Shown piece after piece: positions 7,926-19,235 of a DNA stretch of 64,000 nucleotides. The stretch is from Camarhynchus parvulus. Its lineage: Eukaryota; Chordata; Aves; Passeriformes; Thraupidae. Made by a program: the position numbers and the translations under genes. Where the stretch lies: positions 31,320,001 through 31,384,000 of the forward strand of contig NC_044572.1 of NCBI RefSeq assembly GCF_901933205.1, given 5' to 3'. The stretch's first letter is position 1. Every line of letters begins with the position of its first letter. The notes beneath the pieces are model-generated. The model ran no database searches, had not been told where the DNA came from, and saw only the letters and a list, made by a program, of their open reading frames with translations.

Positions 7926-10900
7926 GAAAGAACCCAGTGACTAGGAAAGGTGTGTAATCGGACCACAGCTTGTATGTGGACTCTGTTTTTCAGACATTGC
8001 GATTCAAAACTGACTTTCATGGCATAAACTACTTTTTTTTTTTTCTCAGATGTTCTTGGCTAATGAAAAATGACTCTTTAAATATCAGTTTGTGTCATGC
8101 TATATTAAAAGTAGATAAAAGAGATATCAAATGCTAAATGGATTTTCTGAAATGGCTGAAGTCCATTCGTTGGTAATTAGAAATCTGTTTACACCAAAAA
8201 ATTCTCTCACAGGCAGAAAGTTTAAAGTAATTTTTTATTAGGATGCAGTCAGTGTTTTATATATGATAGCAGTAAGCATTAATTAGATCTTGCACAGATT
8301 TCAGGATGGCTTCAAGTACGAATTTAGGATCCTGGTATGTTCAGTAGTAAAGACACATTTCATTCCATGGGGAAAAGTGACATTAAGTCTATGCTACATT
8401 TTTGTGGAATTACTGTTTCCACAGAATCATTCAACAGACATCATGTTAGTAGTTATTAATTTATTCATCTACTTTCACTACACTAGGAATACTGCCTTCA
8501 ACAGTTAAAGAAGCAGCTGGCTTTTTTATACAAATAAACTGGGCTCTGAGACTGTCAATCTTCTTTGTTTGACAGAGAGGAGTTCCTGCCCACACTGAAA
8601 GAATAGCTCAACATCTGTCATCCCATTCTCTGTGATGGCCCAAAATCAGGAAGACTACATCTGTCCTCTTCCTTTCAGATACTTCTGAGAGAGAGAGGTA
8701 GGAGGACTGTGTATTTGGTCAGTGTGTTCATCAAGCATTAAGCAAGTCTCTACAAGCCCTTTCATGTAATTGTATTGTTTTTCCACTGCTCGAACAGTGG
8801 AATTTGCAGTGTAGAAGGTCTTTGGAATTTTGATCCTGCTAAGAGTTTTTTAGGTTTTTGTTGGTTTTAGTTTAGTCTGCATTTGTTAATAAAACACATT
8901 TTAGTTGTAATTAAAGTGTTTAGCAATAATTTATACCTAGGTATGTGGTCCAGGGGCATGTATATTGCAGATATATACATGAATGAGCATAAAGCAGAAA
9001 ATACTTATCTTTCAGGTTAGGAATTACACTACAGTGGTGAGTGATAGAGGAAGATGAAAATGAGGGATGTAATTTAGCTTATCCCTCACAAGCTCAAAAG
9101 TGGCATCTTTTGACATAACTGTGTATGGAGCAGAGGAGAGAGGGAAAGTGTGGAGGAGGAAGAGAAGGGGATGGAAGAGGCTGGGAAGAATGTGTTATTA
9201 TGTAAAAGAAATGTTTAACCTCATTATCTCTGGTTTAATATCCAGCAAATTTGTCAAAAGAAAAAAGAAATAAATGAAAAAAAAAATCAATCAAACAAAC
9301 AAACAAACAAAACACCTCAATTCCCTGAACTCAGAATAGAAATTAAAGTAATTTTTAAATTAATGGTAATGTCATCTTCCAGTTGTAGACAAACTAGTAG
9401 TGAATAGTGGAATGTGCACTCCTTTTCTTATCACAATTAAGAGCTACTGTGATGAACCTCAGAGTCCCGTCCAGCAGCAGTTGTGTGAAGCAAACACCTC
9501 TGTGACCTACAATTTCAGCTTCACAGTCCCAAGATTTGGGAGAAGCACGAAGTGCAAAATGCTCAGAGGAATTCAGGCATTGCGACAGTCAGCTCTGCTG
9601 TCCAGGGGAATCCACCCTCTGAAGTCAGGCTGTCAGGCTGCCTGTCACTGCCTGGTGGCAGTGAGGCTCTGGTGACATGGTGATTCTGATGTGGCTTACA
9701 CCCATGCTGCCACTGAAGGAATGGCTCAGCAGCTCAGTCACTCTGTTACCTGCTGCTTAGATTCTTAGAGCTCTAACCTCTGTTTATCTGCTCTTCTTAA
9801 AAGAATGCAGAAAGAAGCCAGTTTCTTAGTAAGGCTGGTTCATTGATTCATTTAACATTCAATTGATTCATTAAACATTTTCTAAACAAAAATAAATGAA
9901 TTACATTTTCCACAGAAATGCCAGTCTAATCTCAAGGCATTTACCCACATCAAGTCCTAGAACAAGACCTTACTAGACCGTATCAGATTATACTTAGATA
10001 AGATTTTAATGTGTCACCACCAATGGCAAATATGGTACTAAGTTTGCGTACAAAGACCAAAAATATTTCTATTTTTATTATTTACAGATAAAAGAATGAT
10101 CTTGGTTCCACAGCTGGACCAATCCAAAAAAAGAATTCCACAGATATAGCAAAATCTCCTGCACTACAGAAGAGAATAATGAAAAATGAGATCCTACTTT
10201 CCCTCCAGTCTCTCTGGTTCAGGAACTAAAATTCTACCTTCCATTTGCTCTGTTTCTTTTCATGTGCATACCAAACTTGTCACTGCCCTATGTGGAATGA
10301 CATACTTGTCTTCATCTAGGCTCCCAGATTTTTGGAGACAGGAATTGATTTGGTTTCTCCTCAGGTCTCTGTTTCCATAGTGTTGGAATCTTAGAGATGG
10401 AGTGAAGATATTAGTCAAAAGAACAATAACTAAAAGGAAGGAAAGGGACTTGCTAGACTGCCCAAAGGTGAATATCTTCCTGCATGTGTCTGCTGGGGGA
10501 AACAACATATAACTGAATTGGTTGTTGGCCTTCTCTGTTAGTTCAGAAAAGACAGTCCTGTCAGCTGTCGTATTTAGAAGGTAAACTAATCCAACCCTGG
10601 CCTGGACATTTCATTTTCCAATAGAAATGTTCCAGTAAGTTTTCTCCAGCTCACTGTGTATAGAAGTTTTCCTGTGCTTTGTAACAGAAGGCAAGCAAAC
10701 TGTTGCCAATTCTGCATGGTCTTCTCATGAGACGATAGACATTAAATATTTTGCATTTTCCTTCTGGTTTATGAGTTTGGGGTGTACACATTTTATGGCT
10801 TCTTTTTTGTGAAACAGTGCAGAATAGAGTTTCATTTTGTTGTGTGCATTTTTAATAAGAGCTGGGAATTTTGCAACAGCATTTTCTTCTGAGGTCTGTA

Positions 10901-11990
10901 CCTTGCAAAAACCACCAAATATAGTGACACAATAAAATTGCAAGAGTTATAAACATTGTAACTAGCCCTGGGGATGTTTTGACTGAGTCCCTCCTCCAAA
11001 TCTTTTCAAGGAAGCAGATCCTGAAAGTTAATAAGCTTAGGAAGATTTTAATGAGCACATAGACACTGAAGCAACTCAGAGAATTCTCCTTTGTCTTATG
11101 AAAAGGGATCACTATTAAACTCCTTATTACTTATGACATGTAGTTTGTGCTTTGGATTGGCAACCTTCAAAGGTATGTTATTATGATTTGTTAAATTATG
11201 TTAAATAGGTAGAGAAAAATTAGCAGCCTTTAACGACCTGGCCAATACTGTCACTTTGTCAGATTCCAGAAAATCACTCTTGAGGTAAGGAGCAACATTG
11301 CCATTTATTACATCAGAATCTGATAAAATAACACTCACATTCTCATCATGACAGAATAAGAAATAGTATAATAAAGAAAGCACTTCATAACATGGTTACC
11401 CTGATCTGCATACAAGTCAACAACATTCAAAAATCTGACACTTGAATGGTTTTGTGCATCCATTTCTGGCTTGGACTGCAGAGTGGCTTCTGAGACCCTT
11501 TAGCACCCCTACTATCCCACAGCCGGTAGGAACTATGCCATGAGCTGTCCTCTTGCAGTCTCTGTGGTCCCACTGAGAGCCTGACACACTGAGGACTGTA
11601 ACACTCACCTACTGGATTGCTCCAACCCTAATCCAATCCATTTTATTCTGTGCTAAAATGCAGACAGGAGTTGATTCTAGGAACTGATTCACTCTCTCCA
11701 TCCCTGTCTTTGCTTTATCAAGAAATTTTGCTGCTGAGGTGAGGTACCTCTCTCTCAGATGAACAAGATGCTATTACCTCCAAGTTGAAGACGGTATTTT
11801 TTTTTAAACCACATAATTTATTTAATAATTAAACTATGGTCTAAGCGGTGTGAAAATAGATCTCTTATAAAAAGAGGAGCCTTTGATTCCAAAGATTATT
11901 TGGGGTCTAGACCTTTTAAGGAAAAGGAAAGCAAAAGTTGAGTGCCAACTGTATTGTTAATCCTGAACTTTACAAAGAGAGTCTCTACAT
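7926..11990. other. AT-rich desert, section 1
   Basis: The CpG density drops abruptly. The section holds short T/A runs (about 8032-8045), a purine-rich stretch at about 9128-9187, a CAAA microsatellite (listed separately), and otherwise unique sequence. The open frame at 9400-9675 has no recognisable domain. No exon, RNA gene or interspersed repeat is identified. Confidence 0.5.
9287..9313. repeat. (CAAA)n microsatellite
   Basis: About six CAAA units follow an A-rich stretch (about 9258-9286). The arrangement resembles an expanded retroelement tail, but no attached element is recognised. Confidence 0.8.
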
Positions 11991-12300
11991 GAAATAGTGA
12001 GCAGGCAGGGACCACCTTTAGGGACATGTGTCATGGGTGGTTGCACAGGTCACCACAACGCAGGGTCGCTATTCACACAAAGTGAGAATGTTGCACTGTC
12101 ATGCCTGTGCTGCTGATTCAGCTCCTTATCAGCTCCTGGCTTGGAGCTTTGATAGCTGATGTGACAAACCATAAATAATGGAGGGTCAAGCTGAGCAATG
12201 TTGTTCACTCTGACCTTCTAATACTTCTGGCTTATTAGATCAGTCATTAGCGTTTCAACAGGCTGCTGAGAAACAGAGTACAGTGGCTTTAGCTGCCAAA
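11991..12300. promoter_or_regulatory. Putative CNE
   Basis: Unique sequence with retained CpGs, nuclear-receptor-like half-sites (GGGTCA near 12183, TGACCTT near 12211), an ATAAATAATGG motif near 12171, and few low-complexity runs, unlike its flanks. This texture suggests an enhancer or CNE. No alignment supports it yet. Confidence 0.3.
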
Positions 12301-13710
12301 TCCTCCCCTATTCACAGACAGCCTCTCTGTGTAGGTATTAAATGCAGCCCAGGGAAAAAAGTCATATGTTCCTTGAAAGGAAACCAATTTACAAAATAGG
12401 GTGAAAATCACAGAATAGCCAAATATAGAATATGGCCATGTATAAAGAGAATCTCTCAGCGAAAAGCCCCAACCTATTACCACCCCCTGGAGCTCCTCCA
12501 AACAATAACCAAAAAAAGACCTCAATAGTTATCAGGGAAAATCGTTGGTTCATTTTTTTTTTTTTTTTTTTTTTTAACCAAAGGGATACGAGCAATAGCA
12601 TAAGAAAAGAAGCTATGAAGACAGTCAGAATTGGACAAGGAATAAATACACTGTCATTGCCCAACCTCTGCCTCGTCCAAAGTGCTGAAGTTGAGGAAGT
12701 TCGGTAATTTCCATTTTAAGGTTCTGTATTTATAATGTTGTGAATTTTTCCATTAAAACTGTGACATATTCCATACCAGTGGTCTGCCAAATCTTAAAAC
12801 TTTAAAATAGTTTAAAAAAAATAATTTGAAATCTCATCAATTCCAAAATTAATTTTATAAGCAAGCATATTTTAGCTAATTTTAAGATTTTTTTTTACAA
12901 TTATTTTCTTGAATACATCTAAATGGGCTTTAAAAAGGAAGATATAGGATCATAAGTGCTATACTAGAAGGAGAAAGACACACCATTAGCACAAACATCT
13001 GTAAAGATTTGCCTCAAGATTTTATGGCTGCTAAAGCAAATAGGGCTAGATGCCAGGTACACCGCTGCCATGGGTTTATTTGGAGCTCCATGACCACCAG
13101 CGCTGTTGTCCCTATGTTATCTTGCCTTATAGGAGATGATGTTGTCAATCACAAGCTGACAGCCATGCCAAAGAGCCACCCTGAGCAACAGTGTTGCTGT
13201 ACACAGCAAAAATCCTGTTTAGTTTTAAAAAACAAAAGGTTAAAAAACTGTATATAAAAGATTAGTATCAAAAAACCTCTGAAGATTATGCATTCAACTG
13301 AGCAATTGGAAATGGACAGAATTAAGCTTTTCTTGCCATCCCTAAGTGTCCTCTTTCATGCTATGTATCAGTCTTAAAACGAACAGTCTTTTTGTTTTTC
13401 TTTTTTCCTGCAGCATTCACACTTTGTCAAGCTCAGGAGTTTTCTGGGGTACTGTAACATAGAAGACTGTCATCTGCTCGAGTATCATGAAAAACTGAGA
13501 AGCTGCCATAAATGAAACCAGAACAGGGAGACAGCAAACTCTCTTCTGAAAACAGCTCTATGTTATGATGGATAAAAGGATTCTCCTGGAACCATAGCTC
13601 CAGAAGTGAACCCTCATCTATCCTGATTTTGTCTCTTCTATAGACTCATGTTCCTCATGTGATTCAAGTGAAAGTTTTATAGGTGGAATGAACTTGTGTC
13701 TTCCTTATTT
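12301..13710. other. AT-rich desert, section 2
   Basis: Contains a 23-T run (listed separately) and A/T-rich unique sequence. The frames at 12432-12707 and 12389-12664 are driven by the T run and are not genes. Nothing else is recognised. Confidence 0.45.
12553..12575. repeat. Homopolymer (T)23
   Basis: A run of 23 T residues. It could be the inverted A-tail of an unrecognised retroposed fragment or an independent slippage product. No element is identified next to it. Confidence 0.9.
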
Positions 13711-14036
13711 TCTGAGTGCCCAACTTCATACAGTCAGGACTGATTCACAGAAGTGCTGAGTACTCACAGATGCTGCTGAAATCAATGGGACCTATCCTTT
13801 AGACATATAAAATACCATAAAAATGCTAAGCATCTTGGAAAATCTAGCTCTGAGCACATCATATTGAGAACCCCAAATTAGTAGATATTTTTATCAATCT
13901 TGGCCATAATGGCTCAGCACTTCAGTCCCCCATCTATAAAGCGAGTCTAATAGTACAGTCTCGCTTCTCAGGTTTGAAGGTAAATTAATTAGTATTTGGG
14001 AAGCACTCAGAAACCCTACTAGAGAATGCTACAGAA
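13711..14036 (+). repeat. Ancient SINE-like composite (MIR/CORE-type 3' portion)
   Basis: The left half carries AGTGCTGAGTACTCACAG, then CTGAAATCAATGGGACC, then ATGCTAAGCATCTTGGAAAAT, all recognisable degraded segments of an old dispersed amniote repeat. The right half carries CAGTCCCCCATCTATAAAG, then AAATTAATTAGTATTTGGG and AAGCACTCAGAAACCCTACT. These correspond in order to the SINE pattern 'CAGTTTCCCCATCTGTAAAA ... TAATTAATGTTTGTAAAGC' familiar from MIR-type tRNA-derived elements. The two halves run on without a break, so this is probably one old insertion in plus orientation. The exact library family was not checked. Confidence 0.6.
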
Positions 14037-15952
14037 ACACCCATAAAGATATTAATAATTCAGTATTCTGCACAGGGTTTGAATGATGTGCAGTAAGGAA
14101 GGCATGGAGCTACATATTGAGTGATAAGAATAAAAAGAATATTGAACAGCTGCTCACTCCGGGAGCATTGTCCATCCTATGAACTGAATGATGTATGTGT
14201 CTCTGCAGTTAAAGACTTATTATCATGCATATGTGCCACGAGCTCAAATTAAAGTTGCAAAAGCAAGCTTAATTCTGATTTTTCTGAAGTTGAGCGGGCT
14301 TAAATTTGCAACATGGACACACTTTCAATGAAATTTTTTTGTGTGATCATCTCTATATTTTAATGTTTTCCTCCTAAAGACGTGAAAAGTTTCCTGTGTC
14401 AGTGAACCCAGTCATCGCTTACATAAAGCATTCACGTGGCCTGGGTCACTCTGAGAACAGATGTATTGATTTTCCAGGGACCAACACCAGGGGCAAGTTT
14501 GGCTTGAACCATCTTCTTTGTCTGATTGCATAATTTTGTAGTGGCTGCTGGGTAGAATTGAGGTATTAAGCAAGCACAGGGAGAGAGAAGCAAGCTTGTC
14601 TTTTGGCTTCACTTTGTGTCAGTTTTTTTTGGTGGTTAATGTAGCATTGGGAGAATCACATTAACTTCCATCCCAGAAAGGAAGTTATTGCCAAGGCAAA
14701 AACTCCTATATTTACATATAAATATCCCCATTCAGCATGACTGAATACCTTTCTCATTTGTAATGAAGTAGCAACATCCATGACAATCAAATTCTAAGAC
14801 AGAGATGTTAGATTAAACTGACTGTACGTATCTTTGGATGTAAACCCAATCTTTCAGAAAATCTACCTGATCCAAATGAATAATCCTTAACAAACATGTT
14901 CTGAATTATGACCAGGTTTCTAGATAAGATTACTTGCTCTCAGCAAAAGACCTCTGTAATACAGAAAAAAGACTGCTGGCTCCTTCTGTCTCACTCAAGG
15001 ATGTAGGTCCATTTTTAGTATATCATCTATGTTTGGATGAAAGGCTTGGATTTTCCCAGCGACCTGGAGCAGTCAGTGGACATTGTGGCTTTCTGTTTTT
15101 TGTGACCAAACCACAATCCACTATTTTTAAACCTGCCATCTACTTTTCACTTTGAGTTCTGGAAAGAGAGAGAGTGGTATTTTAAATTTTGTTTCACTGG
15201 TCATGTAATGACAATTAAAAATATCTGCCTCTCCCCTTTCTTTATTCTCATTTTACCCCCGATTTCATAACAAATATATTGGGTTTCCAACTAGTTGTAG
15301 TCCTGTTCCACATTATATTTTCTTGTTATGCTAACTCAAAGATTATTTGAGAGAAAACTGTATCATCCCTTGTCAAGAGGGAATTTAAAATATTAAATCA
15401 TATTGTTTTAATTAAGCTCTTAATTTTGCTTGCACTTCTAAATGCTTTTCTGGACATAGATGCATTTCTGAGGAGAAATCAGTATTGTTTATTTACACAC
15501 TCTCTCTTCTCCCTTTTACTTTTTTTTTCCAGAAACATAACTTATTATCTACTCCAAGATTAAAAGCATTCTAAACCATATCAGCTGCGAGAAATAGCTA
15601 TCTTGTTGATTTTCAGAAAGTCTACAATACCCCATCTAATGTATTCAATGAATTATTTATTTCTTAAAGAGATACAATAAATCTTCACCTACTGTATTTG
15701 ATGATTTTCATAGCAGGAATAATAAGTAATATGATTTGAGTGTGATTGGAACCAGGTACCAGGAGGGGGGGAAGGGAGATCAATTTAGACTATTTACCAA
15801 GCACATTGAAAGACAGTGCATCTGTAAAGACACTGGACATTGCTACTCGTTTAAAGTTCCCAGGGGAAGAAGTTGATGTATTTCCATTGAAAATAAAGAT
15901 GAGGAATTACTCAAATACTTATATTTTAAAGGAGCAGCTTAGGTGCAAAAGC
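14037..15952. other. AT-rich desert, section 3
   Basis: Unique AT-rich DNA with small A/T runs and one GA run at about 15165-15175. The frames at 14412-14612 and 14934-15155 show no domain. No exon or repeat family is recognised. Confidence 0.45.
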
Positions 15953-16062
15953 ACAATGGTGATGTTCAGTGGTATTCTTCCCCGTTACATTGGAGTGAAT
16001 CCGAGTAATTCCATTGATTTCAGTGGACTTTCATTGGGCTAACTGAGAATAGAATCTGACTC
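15953..16062. repeat. Ancient amniote foldback (MITE-like) repeat, second copy
   Basis: CGTTACATTGGAGTGAATCC is followed by GAGTAATTCCATTGATTTCA, then GGCTAACTGAGAATAGAATC. These follow the order of the dispersed 'GTAACTCCATTGACTTCAGTGG ... AACTGAGATCAGAATCTGG' repeat of amniotes, the same broad class as the copy near 4.5 kb. It is strongly diverged. Library family name not assigned. Confidence 0.6.
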
Positions 16063-18744
16063 CATGTTAGCTGGGGGTGGGGAAAGTGACAGGCATATAA
16101 ATAACTCCAGATAAGTATTTGAATTACAAATACTCTGCAACATGGTTTCTATCTGTTAAGACTGGTCATACCAAGTCATGAAAGTTCTGGATACATCCTC
16201 TCCTGTTTAGTTCATACAATTAAAAAAAAGATTAAAAAATAAAGCACTGCTCAGTGGCAGCTGTTTTTGATGCTGATATTAGCTACTGTTGATGTCATGT
16301 TCTAAGCATCCATCAGAGGATCTCTAGAGTACCTCAGAAGTGTGTCCCATTCAGACTTTGAATCAACCAAAAGTTATAGCTTAGTTGAATTTTTTCTTGG
16401 CAGGTAGTGAGAGGAGTTGGTGAGTCCCCTGTCCCACTGCTGTGTGTTTACACAGTGACAAACAGCTGAACAAACAGCTGGGAGAATGAACACCAAGCCT
16501 TTAGAATTTAGTGTTTTCTAAGCTAGTCAAAGGAACCATGCAGAATATTTATGTGCATCATGCAGGAATTTCAGGGTTTAACCATTCCTTGCATCGCCAT
16601 GCTTTGCCTTACCTTGCTTTCCCTGTCTCTCTACCCACTGCATTTTTCTCTGACTTTTATTGATGAGATGGAGACCCTGGTTCAAGCAGAGCATAAGATT
16701 TTAATATAATACTTTACTCCTCTTGCCTTCTTCTGCAAGCAGGTATATTTTATACGGACTACCTGCAGTGGGATCTTGCTCTAGATCTAGCTAGAATTAG
16801 CAGCAAAGCACAAACTGGTACCAGCTCTCTTTATATTTACCTGTATCCATCATCCATTCACCTCTGAGGCCTCTTCACAGATATGCTCAGATTTTCATGA
16901 AGTCTTTAAATCCACTTGAGGTCTGGTTCTTTCAGATCACTGGTGCTATGTAAACATATATTATCAATATTTTAGTCATCAAAATATCTGACCTTCAGAA
17001 TATGCTGTTAAGCAGCAAACAGACTGACTTAGGTAATTTTGCCTTATATACTTTTCTATTTAAATCTCTCTTCTGTGAAAAGCTATTCCAAACATCTGTT
17101 TGCAAAAATACCTTGGTAATTTGCATCTATTGACTAGATTGCAGTTTCTGTTTTCAATTTTAGGAATATTTTACTTTAATATTTGTGTTAGTCAACAACT
17201 TTTGGCTGGTAATAAGAGTGCTGGCACACTAAATAAATGAATTCTTGTTTCACTTTTTTTTTCCTTTAAAGCATGTTGAGCTTTCTCCTCTCTTGTGCAT
17301 TAGAGATTTGAGTAACTATCTGTTAATACTTGTTCTGCTGATACTCTGGAAAGTTTTTCTTTAACGGCATGAATGAACTCAGCATAAACATAATTCTAAA
17401 CTTTGGCTGACGTAGCTCAATAAATCAAAACCTTCATCTCCCAGTCATGCACTTAGTTTCATTAAAGACATAAGAGTAAAGCTAGTAATAGCATTAACAT
17501 GGATAAAAAAAAATTGCATTTCAATCTGTTGGAAATTCCTCACAAATAGACCTTAATAGATACTAAAAATACCTAAATACTGATACCATTAAACCATCTT
17601 ACTTCAGGTGTGCACATTCAGGTGGCAGGATGTGCCTGCTGTGTTTCTTTTACCAGCTATTGTGGGAAGGGGGAGTTTCCCACTACTGGGACTTCTTGCA
17701 AATCTTTGAGGTTATTTTATGGTTAGAAAATCTGGATGCAGATGTCCCCCACCAGCTCCCTCAATGTTTGCGCCAGTCCCCTCAGAGCAAAGGATTGGTG
17801 TCTAGGGAGACCCCATAGGAAGGGCAAACGGGTCAGTGGAAACTGCCACTTTCCTACCCGCTTACACAGAGGGTTATAGACCACAGTGGGCAGCATTTTA
17901 CAAGATGCATTTGAAAGAAGATGGAGCAAGATAATCCAGGGATTTTGAATTTATAATCTTAGCTATATAAATTGGAAGATGTAGGCAAAGTCAAAGATCA
18001 CAAAATCTGTCCCAAAAAACCCCTTATCTTTGTGAAAAAAGCCCATGTTTCATATAGCCTTAAAGCTATCACAGCCAGCATTTAATGTAGTTCCTTAGAT
18101 TTGTTATGGGATATAGAATGTATTTGCTGTGTGAAAAAGAAAATGGAAAAGCTCCCTTTTATTTAAAGGTTCCTTGTTCAGAGGATGTACAGCTTAACTG
18201 CAAGGCTCTTGTCTATTAAACTGGAGTACACAGGACATCATAATGAAATAAACCTTAAGTTTTCTAGTTCATTGCTCATTCTTTTGGCCTGATTTCCATC
18301 TTGATTTGTCAGATGTTATAGGTTAGGGAACAGGAGTCTTACTTTTTCAATAAATGCAAAATCTAACAGCATTAGTAAAGCTGTAGTTTTGTAGTCAACA
18401 GTGTTTTCTAATGGCACCAAAGAAATGTTTTCCAGCTTCACATCAGGTGATTGAGCTTGGCAGTATCTGTTAAATCAGCCTTCAAGCTTCACGCTGTTCT
18501 TTTTGAATTAAAACTTTTACATATTTATTGCTTGCTTTACCGTACTGTGGTAAGATGCTAAATTGCCAGTAAAAAGATTTCTTTAGTAATAATTAAAAGC
18601 AACTCTTTCTAAGTCAGTTCATATGCATTTTTATCTTAGATTAAATTATGTTTTTGATATTTGAGAGGTACCTAAATGTGTCTATCACTAAAAAGTAGTA
18701 TTTGCCTGTCAGGGTTGCTAGAGGAATATTGTGTTCCATTAAGA
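16063..18744. other. AT-rich desert, section 4
   Basis: Mostly unique DNA. It contains a 21-bp block at 17867-17887 that is an exact reverse complement of 18900-18920 within the neighbouring CR1 relic, but the surrounding sequence cannot be aligned to CR1 by eye. No exon is identified. Confidence 0.45.
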
Positions 18745-19235
18745 TATTAACTTTTTAAAGGGGTGATGGAAAATTGGAGCAGGTTCAGAAGAAAGCTGCA
18801 GGAATAATTTGAGAATTGGAAAGTGCTCTTTACAGTGGCAGCCCAAAGAAATTTCATCTATTTAGATTATTTAAAAAGTAAAGGTAAAGAAACAACTTGA
18901 CTGTGGTCTATAACCCTCTGCATAGCAAGAATAAGGTAAAAAACTGCAGTGAAAAAATTGTTAAAAAAAACCAAACCAAAACAAAAGGCCATATATAACA
19001 TGATCCATGGCAGAAATCAGTCAGCAGTTTTCAAACTGGAAATTTCTGAGGAGGAAGAACAATTAACCAGTAGAAAATACTGCCAAAGGATGCAGTCAAT
19101 TTTATACACATTAAATCAAACCTGCATGTTTTTCTGAAGGTACGCTACAGCTTTATCACAATCTGTGGCTTGAGGCAGAAATTGTTGGGAGAGCTCCTGT
19201 AGCGTGAGTTATGCAGGAGGACAGAGCACACAATT
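18745..19235 (+). repeat. CR1-type LINE relic, old subfamily, 3' portion
   Basis: Ordered matches to the 3' part of old CR1 elements include a GGAGCAGGTTCAGAAGAAAG-like block, a TCTATTTAGATTATTTAAAA block, CTGTGGTCTATAACCCTCTG, ACATGATCCATGGCAGAAAT, and near the 3' end GTTATGCAGGAGGACAGAGC. The pattern fits the turtle/bird ancestral CR1 (non-LTR retrotransposon) sense strand. It is 5'-truncated, as CR1 copies normally are, with many indels and an internal A-rich stretch at 18961-18985. No intact reverse transcriptase frame remains. This is one of the older relics in the window. Confidence 0.75.

Noticed and set aside
12389..12707. Overlapping frames on both strands around 12.5 kb
   Set aside because: They depend on the T23/A23 homopolymer reading as Phe or Lys runs.
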